A stretch of DNA of 64,000 bases from Acidovorax sp. sif1233. Its GTDB lineage: Bacteria; Pseudomonadota; Gammaproteobacteria; Burkholderiales; Burkholderiaceae_C. Within the stretch, counting starts at the first letter, position 1, and each line of letters begins with the position of its first letter. The notes beneath the pieces are model-generated. The model ran no database searches and was not told where the DNA came from. It worked only from the letters and a program-made list of their open reading frames with translations. This document shows positions 36,087 through 44,808 of the stretch, piece by piece. The position numbers were made by a program, and so were the translations under genes. The DNA lies in contig NZ_JAHUWZ010000001.1 in NCBI RefSeq assembly GCF_019218755.1, positions 1,240,001 to 1,304,000 of the forward strand, written 5' to 3'.

Positions 36087-38522
36087 ATGAACCGACAACG
36101 GCCCCGCACCCCGGCCCCCCGGCCTTCCGGCCCCGCACGCACCTCCCGTCCTGCCCGCCACGCACTCGCCGCCGCCATGCTGGCCATGGCGTCGCTGCAG
36201 ATGGACATGGCCACCGCCCAGGGCGCACCGGCCCCGGCGGCCTTCGACATTGCCGCCCAGCCCCTGCCTGACGCGCTGGCGCAATTCGCCCGGCAGTCGG
36301 GCGTGCAGCTGATCTACCCGCCCGAGCTGGTGCAGGGCCGGCATGCCCAGCCCGTGCAGGGCGCGCGCAGCCCCGAGGCGGCGCTGGCCGAGCTGCTGCG
36401 CGGCAGTGGCCTGCGCATGCGCCGCGACGGCGCCACCCTGGTGGTGGAACGCGCTCCGGCCGACGGCGCCGCCGCGCTGCCCGAGGTGCGCGTGGCCGCC
36501 GAGGCCGAGGTCGAAACCGCCACCGGCCCCGTGCGCGGACTGGTGGCCCGGCGCAGCGCCAGCGCCACCAAGACGGACACGCCGCTCATGGAAACGCCGC
36601 AGACCATCACCGTGGTCACGGCCGAGCAGATGCAGGTGCAGCGCGTGCGCGACCTGGAGCAGGCGTTCGAATACTCTGCGGGCGTGCGTCCCGTGTCCGG
36701 TTACAGCGGTTCGTACGACGCGATCTACAGCCGGGGCTTCTGGGCCGATGCGCGCAATGGCAGCCTGTTTGCCGACGGGCTCAAGGTGTCCGACAACTCC
36801 TGGGCCTCGGGCAAGCAGGAGCCGTACGGGCTGGAGCGCGTGGAACTGGTCAAGGGCGCGGCGTCGGTGCTGTACGGCATGTCGGCGCCCGGCGGCGTGC
36901 TGGCCACGGTGAGCAAGCGCCCCACGGCCGATGCCGTGCGCGAGGTGGTGGTGGAGGCGGGCACGTATGCGCACCGGCAGATCGGCGTGGACCTGGGTGG
37001 CGAGGTGGCACCGGGCAGCGACTGGACCTGGCGCCTCACCGCGCTGGCGCGCGACAGCGAGACACCCGTGCGTCCGCTGCAGGACGACGCGGTGTACATC
37101 GCGCCCGCGCTGCGCTGGCAGCCGTCGGCCGCCACATCGCTCACCCTGCTGATGCAGCACCAGAAGCGCCGCCTGGGCTATTCGTACCCGCTGCCGCGGG
37201 TGGGCACCCTGTTGCCCGGCCCCGGCGGCCAGCGCATCGCGCGCTTTCGCTTCGTGGGCGAGCCTGCCTACGACCGGCAGGATGTGCGGCAGACCACGCT
37301 CACCGCCTTGTTCGAGCACCAGGTGAACGAGCATGCCACCCTGCGCCAGGGGCTGCGGTTCTTCGACTCCGAGGCGGACATCTTCTTCACCAACGCCACC
37401 GTGGACCCGGCCGCGCCCACGCGCGTGCAGCGCCGCGCCATCGACGAGTTCGAGCGCGTGCGCGGCTTCTCGTCGGACACGAGCTTGCAGCAGCGCTGGC
37501 GCAGTGGCGAGGTGGAGCACACGCTGATCGCCGGCGTGGACTACACCCGCTACCGCTCGGAATCGGAGTGGTACGCGCGCACGCTCGCCCCGCTGGATTT
37601 GTACCAGCCGCAGTACGGCGCCGTGCCCGGCGCGCCCGCGCCGATGGCGTTCTCGGACACGTCGCAGCGCTGGCAGGCGGGCCTGTATGCGCAGGACCAG
37701 ATCAAGCTGGGCGAGCGCTGGGTGGTGCTGGCCGGCCTGCGGCACGACTGGAGCGACGACCGCTCGCGCCCGTTCTTCACGGCCGCGCCGTGGTCGGTGG
37801 AGCGCACCGATGCCTTCACCGGCCGCGTGGGCGTGGTCTACCTGGCGCCGGGCGGCTGGGCGCCGTTCGCGGGCTACAGCCAGTCGTTCCAGCCGCAGGG
37901 CGGCACGGACGCGCAGGGCCGGCGCTTCAAGCCCACCGAGGGCGAGCAGTTTGAACTGGGGGTGCGGTGGCAGCCGAGCGGCAGCGAGGGGATGATGCTG
38001 TCGGCCGCCGTGTACGACCTGCGCCAGGACAACGTGCTCACGCCAGATCCCGCCCATCCGCAGTTCAGCGTGCAGACGGGGCAGGCACGCTCGCGCGGGG
38101 CCGAGCTGGAGGTGCGCGGGCAGGTGGCGCGCCACCTGGAGGTGGTGGGCGCCTATGCCTACACCGACCGCCGCATCACGCGCAGCAACCTGCCGGACGA
38201 AGTGGGCCGCCGTGCGGCCGAGGTGCCCTACCACCAGGCCTCGGTCTGGGGGCACTACCGCCTGGCGGCCTGGGGCCTTCCGGCGTGGACGCTGGGCACG
38301 GGCCTGCGCTACACCGGCGACATGGTCGATGGCACGGCCAGCGCCTACCGCATCCCGGGTTATGGACTCGTCGATGCCATGCTCGCCTGGCAGGACGGGC
38401 CGTGGCGCGTGGCGCTCAACGTGCGCAACCTGTTCGACAAGGCTTTCCTGATCTGCAACGGCGCCCACTGCCGGGACGGCAGCCCGCGCACGGCCACGCT
38501 TTCGGCCGCGTACCGCTGGTGA
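36087..38522 (+). CDS. TonB-dependent siderophore receptor with STN signalling domain
   Basis: 811 residues. A signal peptide ends near residue 45 (MATAQGA). An STN domain at about 52-122 (FDIAAQPLPDALAQFARQSGVQLIY) marks it as a transducer. The plug follows (TDTPLMETPQTITVVT, ERVELVKGAASVLYGMSAPGG), then a 22-strand barrel ending in the outer-membrane signature AAYRW. GGGGAAAGGA precedes the ATG. It should take up a ferric siderophore and signal through its STN domain to the FecR part of the fusion upstream. The C terminus has a Cys pair (CNGAHC). Confidence 0.95.
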   Translation: MNRQRPRTPAPRPSGPARTSRPARHALAAAMLAMASLQMDMATAQGAPAPAAFDIAAQPLPDALAQFARQSGVQLIYPPELVQGRHAQPVQGARSPEAALAELLRGSGLRMRRDGATLVVERAPADGAAALPEVRVAAEAEVETATGPVRGLVARRSASATKTDTPLMETPQTITVVTAEQMQVQRVRDLEQAFEYSAGVRPVSGYSGSYDAIYSRGFWADARNGSLFADGLKVSDNSWASGKQEPYGLERVELVKGAASVLYGMSAPGGVLATVSKRPTADAVREVVVEAGTYAHRQIGVDLGGEVAPGSDWTWRLTALARDSETPVRPLQDDAVYIAPALRWQPSAATSLTLLMQHQKRRLGYSYPLPRVGTLLPGPGGQRIARFRFVGEPAYDRQDVRQTTLTALFEHQVNEHATLRQGLRFFDSEADIFFTNATVDPAAPTRVQRRAIDEFERVRGFSSDTSLQQRWRSGEVEHTLIAGVDYTRYRSESEWYARTLAPLDLYQPQYGAVPGAPAPMAFSDTSQRWQAGLYAQDQIKLGERWVVLAGLRHDWSDDRSRPFFTAAPWSVERTDAFTGRVGVVYLAPGGWAPFAGYSQSFQPQGGTDAQGRRFKPTEGEQFELGVRWQPSGSEGMMLSAAVYDLRQDNVLTPDPAHPQFSVQTGQARSRGAELEVRGQVARHLEVVGAYAYTDRRITRSNLPDEVGRRAAEVPYHQASVWGHYRLAAWGLPAWTLGTGLRYTGDMVDGTASAYRIPGYGLVDAMLAWQDGPWRVALNVRNLFDKAFLICNGAHCRDGSPRTATLSAAYRW

Positions 38523-38552
38523 TGCGCTGCGGCGGGCGGGGATGTGCGGGGC

Positions 38553-39344
38553 CTAGCCGTGGGGCTCGGCCACTTCCTGCTGCGCCAGCGCCTCGAGCTG
38601 CTCCTGCTGGTAGACCACGATGCTGCGCTGGTGGATGCCGATGATGCCTTCGCGTTCCATCCACTTGAGCTCCACGTTGATGCGCTGGCGCGAGCCGCCC
38701 AGGAGCTGCGCGAGCTCGTCCTGCACCAGCGACAGCCCGATGGCGCCGCGCTGGCCGGGCACGGCGGCGCGCTCGCCGAATCGGCGCAGCACGTGCAGCA
38801 GCTGCTTGGCCAGCCGCGCGCGCAGGGGCAGGGTGGCCATGTCTTCCATCATCCAGTACAGGTAGCGCATGCGGCGCGCCTGCAGCGTGAGCAGGGCCTC
38901 GCCGAACTCGGGGTGTTCGCGCAGCAGCTGGCGGAACACGCCCTCGGCCACGCTCAGCACCGTGGTGGGGCCGTGGGCATGCGCGTCGTAGGTGTTGGGG
39001 CCGCGGTGCAGCACCTCGGCCTCGCCCACCCAGATGCCGGGCTCCACGTAAGCCAGCGTCACCTGCTTGCCCGACGGTGTGGTGCGCCGAAACCGGATGG
39101 CACCGCTGGCACAGGCAAACCAGTCCTGCGCCAGATCCCCCTGCTCGACGATCATCTGGCCATGCGTATAGCGCGTGATGCGGCCCAGCCGGAAGATGTC
39201 ATGCCGCAGCGACGGCGTGAGCGCGGCGAACCAGCGGCCTCGGTTGATGGCTTCACGCTCCGTCTGGCTGAGGAACGGGCGTTGCAGGTGGTGGTCGGCC
39301 AGGGAATGGGTGGACTCTGGCAAGGCAATGGTGGCGGTGGGCAT
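38553..39344 (-). CDS. Crp/Fnr-family transcriptional regulator
   Basis: 263 residues. A cyclic-nucleotide-binding-like domain (YTHGQMIVEQGDLAQDWFACASGAIRF at about 57-83) and a C-terminal Crp-type winged helix (LSLVQDELAQLLGGSRQRINVELKWME). It lacks the N-terminal Cys set of Fnr, so it is not an oxygen-sensing Fe-S protein; the ligand is unknown. The start at 39344 (MPTATIALPES) is preferred over longer frames. It converges with the TonB receptor gene. Confidence 0.92.
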   Translation of the reverse strand: MPTATIALPESTHSLADHHLQRPFLSQTEREAINRGRWFAALTPSLRHDIFRLGRITRYTHGQMIVEQGDLAQDWFACASGAIRFRRTTPSGKQVTLAYVEPGIWVGEAEVLHRGPNTYDAHAHGPTTVLSVAEGVFRQLLREHPEFGEALLTLQARRMRYLYWMMEDMATLPLRARLAKQLLHVLRRFGERAAVPGQRGAIGLSLVQDELAQLLGGSRQRINVELKWMEREGIIGIHQRSIVVYQQEQLEALAQQEVAEPHG

Positions 39345-39501
39345 GGCGGCAGGCTGGAGTTGGGCGGGGCCGGCCTGTGCGCAGGGCCGGGCGGAAAGAC
39401 GGTGACAAGGCGCAGCATGCCAGTTTAGCGATACAGCCCGCACCGCGATGGTCCTGCACGGCACTTGCGCGACACCCCATCGCCGGGTGCCGCAGCCCTG
39501 C

Positions 39502-40677
39502 CTACGCTTTGGCGCTGGGGCGCGCCTTGTGCTGCCTTTGTGGCTTGCGCAGAAACGCCAGCAGCCGGCGCTCCGCCGCACTCAGGCCCCGTGGCGATGT
39601 GGTGCTGCCGATGTGATTCCACACCTCCTGCATGCCCGGCCCCGCGTCGGATGCCAGCCGCGAGCCCAGATCCAGCACGGCCGGGTGCACATACGACTTC
39701 TTGCACACGGCAGGCGTGTTGCCCAGCTGGCGCGCCACCTCGGCCAGGATGGCCTTGGCGCTGTAGCGCACGTTTTTGTCGGCCGCGCCGGAGGCGTCGG
39801 TCTGGGTGCACGCCAGGCGCGTCAGCTCCAGCGCCTGCGTGGTGCCGTGCCAGGTGCGAAAGTCCTTCGCGGTGAAGTGATCGCAGTCGGTGTCGGACGC
39901 GCCGTGCGTGATCTCGCGCAGGTAGTCATTCACGTCGCCCGAGCCCACGGTGCGCGGGGTGCAGTCCTCATCTTCGTACTGGAAGAGCTCCTGCCCGGGC
40001 AACTGCCGGCAGTGGCGCACCACGCGGGCCACACGGGGGTCGCTCAGCTCGACCTCCTGCTGCACGCCGCTCTTGCCCCGAAAACGCAGCTTGAGCTGGC
40101 TACCCTTGACCTGCGCATGCCGCGTGCGCAGCGTGGTCAGGCCGTACGATTTGTTGGTGGTGGCATATTCCTCGTTGCCTACGCGCAGGAAGGTGGTGTC
40201 CAGCAGGCGCACCAGGGTGGCCAGCACCAGGCTGCGGGTCAGCGGCTGGCCGCTGCGGTGCGCCGCCAGCTCGCGGGCCACGCGGGCGCGGATGCGCGGC
40301 AGCGCCCGGCCGAAGGCCTGCATGTGTTCGAACTTGCCCTCGTCGCGCTGCTTGCGCCACTGCGGGTGGTAGCGGTACTGGCGCCGCCCGCGTGCGTCCA
40401 GTCCAGTGGCCTGCAGGTGGCCGTTGGGCAGCGGGCAGATCCAGACGTCGGTGTAGGCGGGCGGGATGGCCAGGCGATTGATGCGGGTGATCTCATCCGG
40501 GTCTTGGAGCCACTGGCCATCGGGCTGGCGGTAGCGAAACGCCTTGGCGCCGTTGCGCACGCGGGTGAGGCCGGGCATGGCGGGTGTGACGTACACCAGC
40601 CCACCGGGCAGCTTCTGTGGGCGCGTTGGGGGCCGGGCTGGCGCAGGCGCGCGGGGCGTTGGGGAGGGAGTGTGCAT
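39502..40677 (-). CDS. DNA topoisomerase IB (poxvirus-like)
   Basis: 391 residues. It has the bacterial type IB layout: an N-terminal domain (GLTRVRNGAKAFRYR, ITRINRLAIPPAYTDVWICP) and a catalytic domain with LRVGNEEYA, LKLRFRGKSG, the KDFRTWHGT segment and the nucleophile Tyr in CKKSYVHP. It relaxes supercoils by nicking one strand through a 3'-phosphotyrosine. N- and C-terminal tails are Pro- or Lys-rich and variable. It appears monocistronic; 158 bases separate it from the Crp-like gene. Confidence 0.96.
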   Translation of the reverse strand: MHTPSPTPRAPAPARPPTRPQKLPGGLVYVTPAMPGLTRVRNGAKAFRYRQPDGQWLQDPDEITRINRLAIPPAYTDVWICPLPNGHLQATGLDARGRRQYRYHPQWRKQRDEGKFEHMQAFGRALPRIRARVARELAAHRSGQPLTRSLVLATLVRLLDTTFLRVGNEEYATTNKSYGLTTLRTRHAQVKGSQLKLRFRGKSGVQQEVELSDPRVARVVRHCRQLPGQELFQYEDEDCTPRTVGSGDVNDYLREITHGASDTDCDHFTAKDFRTWHGTTQALELTRLACTQTDASGAADKNVRYSAKAILAEVARQLGNTPAVCKKSYVHPAVLDLGSRLASDAGPGMQEVWNHIGSTTSPRGLSAAERRLLAFLRKPQRQHKARPSAKA

Positions 40678-40828
40678 CGGGGCGAGCAGGTGGTAAGGGC
40701 CAGTGCGTGGCCCCGATCACACCTGTGCCCGGGCGGTGGCGCTGTAGGTGCGCTCCGTGCGCAGGGGTGAGACAGGGACCGAATCGGTAGCCTGTTGTGC
40801 CACCATTGTGGGTAAAAAAATGGCTCCT

Positions 40829-40870
40829 GCGCTTATTGGATAAGCGCCAATAGCTACAAAAAATCTAGCA
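40829..40870 (+). repeat. dispersed double-hairpin element, copy B
   Basis: Stem 1 GCGCTTA/TAAGCGC (40829-40835, 40841-40847); stem 2 TAGCTA followed by an A-rich loop and TAGC. Same orientation as copy A. It lies just beyond the stop of the response-regulator gene (40892), where the hairpin could end that transcript. Confidence 0.7.
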
Positions 40871-40891
40871 ACCTGCTTGATCGGACCACGC

Positions 40892-41590
40892 TCAATCGGC
40901 CGCAGTCGGGTCCAGGGCAAAACCCACGCCGTACACCGAACGAATCCAGTCGCTGCCATCGGCACTGGCGGCCTTGAGCTTCTTGCGCAGGTTCTTGATG
41001 TGGCTGTCGATGGCGCGCTCGTTCACGTCCAGCGTGTCGTCGTACGCTTGGTCTAGCAGCTGCGCGCGCGAGAAGATGCGCCCGCGCTGGCGGGCCAGCA
41101 CCTGCAGCAGCCGGAACTCGCGCCGCGTGAGGCCCAGTGGCGTGCCGTGCAGTGTGGCCTGCCAGTGCGATTCGTCCAGCATCAGCGCCGCCACCGTGGT
41201 GGTGGCTGCCGGGGGCTCTTGCGCGGCGGCGGTGCGGCGCAGCACGGCCTTGGCGCGCGCCACCACTTCGCGCGGCGAAAAAGGCTTGCAGATGTAGTCG
41301 TCCGCGCCCAGCTCCAGGCCGATGAGGCGGTCCACTTCTTCGACGCGTGCGGTCAGCATGATGATGGGGTGCTGTGTGTGGCGGCGTGCCTGGCGCAGCA
41401 CCTCCAGGCCATCCATGCCGGGCAGCATGATGTCCAGCAGCGTGAGGTCGGGCGGCGCGGCCAGCATGCTGGCGAGCGCCGCGCGGCCATCGGCCTGGTG
41501 CTCAACGGTATAGCCCGCGTGGCGCAGGTAGTCGACCACGATGGCGGCGATGTCGGGTTCGTCTTCGACGACGAGGATGCGGTGGCTCAT
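40892..41590 (-). CDS. BaeR-like OmpR-family response regulator
   Basis: 232 residues. Receiver domain: VVEDEPDIAAI, phospho-acceptor Asp in LTLLDIMLPGMDG, Lys in YICKPFSPRE. Winged-helix domain: LTRREFRLLQVLARQRGRIFSRAQLLDQAYDD to VYGVGFALD. Its ATG overlaps the stop of the kinase gene as ATGA, so it is the last gene of the operon small secreted protein - kinase - regulator. Confidence 0.95.
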   Translation of the reverse strand: MSHRILVVEDEPDIAAIVVDYLRHAGYTVEHQADGRAALASMLAAPPDLTLLDIMLPGMDGLEVLRQARRHTQHPIIMLTARVEEVDRLIGLELGADDYICKPFSPREVVARAKAVLRRTAAAQEPPAATTTVAALMLDESHWQATLHGTPLGLTRREFRLLQVLARQRGRIFSRAQLLDQAYDDTLDVNERAIDSHIKNLRKKLKAASADGSDWIRSVYGVGFALDPTAAD

Positions 41591-43185
41591 GAGGGGTTGT
41601 CCAGCAGTGGCAGTTGCAGCGTGATGCGCAGACCGCCCAGGGGGGAGGTGTCGGCCACCAGCGTGCCGCCGTGCGCGAGCACGATGGCGCGGCAGATCGC
41701 CAGGCCCAGGCCGGAACCGCCATGGTCGCGGTTGCGCGAGGTTTCGGCGCGGTATAGGCGGTCAAAGATGCGTGGCAGCTCGTGGGGGGGCACGCCGGGC
41801 GCGCTGTCGTCCAGTTGCACCTGCAGTTGGGGGGCTCCATCGGCCGGTGGCAGCAGGCGCGCTGCGATGCGCAGCAGGCCGCCCGCGTCGGTGTAGCGCA
41901 GGCTGTTTTCCAGCAGGTTCAAAAACACCTGGTGCAGCTGCTGCGCGTCGCCGCGCACCAATGGGGCGGGTATTGGGGCGGGCGTTGACACGGACGACCG
42001 CGCGGCCAGGGCGTCCAGGCCCGTGGTATCTACATCGATGGCGGCCTGCGCCAGGCGCGGGCGCATCGACGCCAGTGCTTCGGTCAGCAGCGACAGCGGG
42101 TGCACGGGAACCTGGGCCGATGGCGCGCTGGTGCCAGCGGCGTCCAGGCTGGCACGCAGGTCGCCCACCAGTTGGATCAGGCGCATCACCTGCCGGTGCA
42201 GGCGCAGCGCGGTCTTGTCGTCAAAGGGGCGCACGCCGTCCTGCACGGCTTCGATCTCGGCGCGCATGGCGGCCAGGGGGGTGCGCAGCTCGTGGGCCAC
42301 GTCGCCCAGCCACTGGCGGCGCGAGGACTCGATGCTGCTCAGTTGTTCGGCCATGGTGTTGAAGGTGCGGGCCAGCTGGGCCAGTTCATCGTTGCCGTGC
42401 ACAGGCACACGGGTGTGCAGGTGGCCCTGCGCAATGCCGCGTGCGCCGGTGGCCAGGGCTTCGACCGGCGCCAGCCAGCGCCGTGCCAGCCAGCCCGACA
42501 GCAGCAGTGCCAGCGCCAGGCCGGCCAGGCCTGTCCACGCCACAAAGCCCAGGTGTTGCGCCAGAAAGGCCTGATCGGCCTCGCTGCGCACGCCCTGCGG
42601 GGGGGCCAGCACCAGCTGGCCGATGGTCTGGCCATCGGCACCGGTCAGGGCCAGGCGCGCGCTGCCGGGCTGGGGCGTGGCACCTGCCACCAGGTTTTGC
42701 TGTGCATCCACCAGGCCCAGGCGGGGGAACAGGTCATCGGGGTGGCGTTGTGGGCCACCCGCGCTGCGTTCGCCCGGGGGCGGGCCGCCGTCGGGGGGCG
42801 GTGGCGGGGGCCGCTGCATGCTGCGGCCCACTGCCGGGTTGCCATTAGCCAGTTCGGGGGGCATGCCGGGTGGTCCGCCGCGGTCGGTGGGGGGTGAACC
42901 TTCCACGCCCTGGGTGCCTGATCGGCGCAGGCTGCCACCCGGGTGGCTGAGCTGGCCCCAGAGGTGGGGCTGGTTGCGCAGGGTGTCCCAGCCGCCCGTC
43001 TGCGTGTGGTGGGCCTGCAGGCGCTCGGCCAGCCAGCCCATGCGGGCCAGTTCGATCTCTGCCACATACGGCCCCAGGCCCCGCTGCAGACCCAGGCGCG
43101 AAAAGCCCGCAAAAATCAGCAGCAAGGCCACCAGCAGGGCGGCCAGGGCGATGAAGGCTTTGCGGTGCAGGGTCAGGTGGGGCAT
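41587..43185 (-). CDS. BaeS-like sensor histidine kinase with Pro-rich periplasmic loop
   Basis: 532 residues. TM1 at about 9-29, a periplasmic domain of about 180 residues containing a Pro/Gly-rich stretch (RPPPPPPDGGPPPGE, about 125-140), TM2 at about 215-235, HAMP, DHp with the canonical DVAHELRTPLAAM, and HATPase_c with NLLENSLRYTD and GGSGLGLAICRAIV. The start at 43185 places TM1 properly; the longer upstream frame is Arg-rich. BaeS-type sensors respond to envelope stress or drugs. The repetitive loop is unusual and may contact the small secreted protein encoded just upstream. Confidence 0.93.
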   Translation of the reverse strand: MPHLTLHRKAFIALAALLVALLLIFAGFSRLGLQRGLGPYVAEIELARMGWLAERLQAHHTQTGGWDTLRNQPHLWGQLSHPGGSLRRSGTQGVEGSPPTDRGGPPGMPPELANGNPAVGRSMQRPPPPPPDGGPPPGERSAGGPQRHPDDLFPRLGLVDAQQNLVAGATPQPGSARLALTGADGQTIGQLVLAPPQGVRSEADQAFLAQHLGFVAWTGLAGLALALLLSGWLARRWLAPVEALATGARGIAQGHLHTRVPVHGNDELAQLARTFNTMAEQLSSIESSRRQWLGDVAHELRTPLAAMRAEIEAVQDGVRPFDDKTALRLHRQVMRLIQLVGDLRASLDAAGTSAPSAQVPVHPLSLLTEALASMRPRLAQAAIDVDTTGLDALAARSSVSTPAPIPAPLVRGDAQQLHQVFLNLLENSLRYTDAGGLLRIAARLLPPADGAPQLQVQLDDSAPGVPPHELPRIFDRLYRAETSRNRDHGGSGLGLAICRAIVLAHGGTLVADTSPLGGLRITLQLPLLDNPS

Positions 43186-43205
43186 CGATAGGGGAGCAGG
43201 TGTCG

Positions 43206-43508
43206 TCAGCGGGCGGGGGGCGGGCCGCCTGCTCCGCCGGGGCCGCCAGGCCCGCCTGCGGGCATGGCCACCAGGGTGCCGCCCATTGTGCGGCATGTGC
43301 CTGCGAGCGATTTGCCATCGGGCATGGTCAACGTCACGCTGGCGCCTTCGGTCTTGCCCTTGCAGGCGGCATAGGCCTCGGGCGGCGGCGCGGGTGGGTC
43401 CTGCCGGCCCTGGGATTGCGCCAGCACGGGGGTGGCGGATATTGCAGCCAGCATGGTCGTGAGCGCCACGCGGGCCAGCCAGCGGGGACGAAGAGAGTGC
43501 ATAGGCAT
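43206..43508 (-). CDS. small secreted protein of the BaeSR-like operon
   Basis: 100 residues with a Sec signal peptide (about 1-30, ending VLAQSQ). The mature part has a short domain AYAACKGKTEGASVTLTMPDGKSLAGTC with two Cys that could form a disulfide, then a Gly/Pro-rich tail (GGPGGPGGAGGPPPAR). It ends 20 bases before the kinase start. A periplasmic accessory or ligand-binding partner of the kinase is a reasonable inference; no function is established. Confidence 0.75.
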   Translation of the reverse strand: MPMHSLRPRWLARVALTTMLAAISATPVLAQSQGRQDPPAPPPEAYAACKGKTEGASVTLTMPDGKSLAGTCRTMGGTLVAMPAGGPGGPGGAGGPPPAR

Positions 43509-43670
43509 GGTGTTTTTTCTTTCAGTGTTGTGGAGAAAGGAGATCAGCAAGTCAGCGCCAGCACGTGCTACCGGCGCGGCGCGTCTGAGGGCGCAATGGA
43601 TTAAGGAAAGCGGTTGACGGGTGGGGCACGTTGTCAGAAACCGGCGCCGCCCAGGCCAGTGCACCCGAGG

Positions 43671-43742
43671 AACCGGCTTCGCCGGACCACCGGGTGCGTC
43701 CCCCTCCGGGGGAAGGCGCCGAAGGCGACTCAGGGGGGCTTT
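43671..43742. repeat. GC-rich gene-end element, copy 2
   Basis: A close relative of 5381-5450, with CCGGCTTCGCCGG and CCCCCTCCGGGGG hairpins and the same GGCGACTCAGGGG end. It ends 3 bases from the stop of the minus-strand gene at 43746, and lies in the same orientation relative to that gene as copy 1 to its gene. Confidence 0.7.
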
Positions 43743-43745
43743 CAG

Positions 43746-44612
43746 TCAAGCTGCGATCGAGATCGTGATGCTGGCCGAGTACCCGCCGCCGCTGTTGGCC
43801 TGCATGGTGGTCATCTCCAGCGTGGTGCCGTCGCTGAAGACGTTGTCCGTGGCGAACGACATGGAGGCCAGGTTGCGCACGCTGGCGCTGTAGCCCGAAT
43901 TGGCGCTGTAGATGGTGCTGAGCAGCGCGGTGGGGAAGGCCAGCTGCGTGGTCTTGATCTTGTTGCTCGCGCTGCTGGCGGCGGCCAGGCTGCGGTACAC
44001 CTCCAGGTGCATGTGGGGCATGCGGCCCGCGTAGCAGCCGGGCACGATGGTGGTGAAGGTGACCGTGCCGCTCGCATCGGTGGCCTGCACGCCACGCAGG
44101 TAGTTGTCGGCGATGTTGCTGGAGCTGTACACGGAGTAGTTGCCGTCCTGCGTGCAGTGCCACAGGTAGATGGCGTAGCCGGACAGCGCGGCGCAGCTTG
44201 CGTTGGTGTTGGTCAGCGTGATGGTGATGGTGAACGGCACGCCGCTGACCTGCGTGGAGGAGCCGATGGAGCTGCGGATGTCCGAGCGCACGATGCCGCT
44301 GAGCGCCAGCACGTTGTAGGTGTTGTTGCTGGCGCTGGAACCGTCGGCCGGGTAGGGGCCGGCGGTTTCCTCCGGAACAACCGAGCAGGTGGCGGCGGTG
44401 CCTGTCCCGGTGCCCGTACCTGTTCCCGTTCCCGTTCCGGTCCCCGTGCCGGTGGCCTCGGTCGTGTCGCTGGCTTCGGTGTCGCTGCCCCCGCCCCCGC
44501 AGCCAAGGAGCGTGGCCACGCCCAGCGAACCCAGGGCATTCAGCGCAAGGCGGCGGTTGGAAGGGGCCTGTGCGGCGGCGGCCAGGGGCTCGGGGAAGGG
44601 GAGGCGGTCCAT
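43746..44612 (-). CDS. secreted intradiol ring-cleavage dioxygenase-like lipoprotein
   Basis: 288 residues. A twin-Arg signal (RRLALNALGSLGVATLLGC) ends in a lipobox with Cys38. A GTGT repeat linker (about 54-72) follows, then an intradiol dioxygenase-like beta domain: EETAGPYPADG, WHCTQDGNYS and PGCYAGRMPHMHLEV. Tyr159, Tyr194, His200 and His202 match the positions of the family's Fe(III) ligands. It could oxidise an aromatic compound outside the cytoplasm, but the substrate is unknown and activity is not certain. The GC-rich element abuts its stop. Confidence 0.85.
   Translation of the reverse strand: MDRLPFPEPLAAAAQAPSNRRLALNALGSLGVATLLGCGGGGSDTEASDTTEATGTGTGTGTGTGTGTGTGTAATCSVVPEETAGPYPADGSSASNNTYNVLALSGIVRSDIRSSIGSSTQVSGVPFTITITLTNTNASCAALSGYAIYLWHCTQDGNYSVYSSSNIADNYLRGVQATDASGTVTFTTIVPGCYAGRMPHMHLEVYRSLAAASSASNKIKTTQLAFPTALLSTIYSANSGYSASVRNLASMSFATDNVFSDGTTLEMTTMQANSGGGYSASITISIAA
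44398..44454 (-). repeat. hexanucleotide repeat encoding the Gly-Thr linker
   Basis: About nine imperfect units of a 6-base GT/GGTAC-type repeat (reading GGNACN on the minus strand) inside the dioxygenase-like gene. Unit gain or loss keeps the frame, so it changes linker length rather than switching the gene off. Confidence 0.7.
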
Positions 44613-44693
44613 GGATGGCTCCTGCAAGTGGGTATGGCCTGCACTGTGCCGTCCGATTGGGGAGAAATTAGGGAGCCGCTGCTCCCTTGGAGT

Positions 44694-44733
44694 GCTATAA
44701 ATTAAATAGCTATCAGCGCTTGTCCCTAAAGCG
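44694..44733 (-). repeat. dispersed double-hairpin element, copy C (reverse orientation)
   Basis: GCTA...TAGC around an AT-only loop (44694-44710) followed by AGCGCTT and AAAGCG (44715-44733). On the minus strand the order of stems is that of copy A. It lies between two minus-strand genes. Confidence 0.7.
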
Positions 44734-44808
44734 AAAAAGCGGTTTTTGCCGGAAACCGTGGGCGCCGGATGCAAGCGCACTGCGCGGCGCCGGGCGGGCT
44801 TCGTGGGC

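Noticed and set aside
44398..44454. Phase-variable switch in the dioxygenase-like gene
   Set aside because: The repeat unit is 6 bases, so length changes keep the reading frame; it can vary the linker but not turn the gene on or off.
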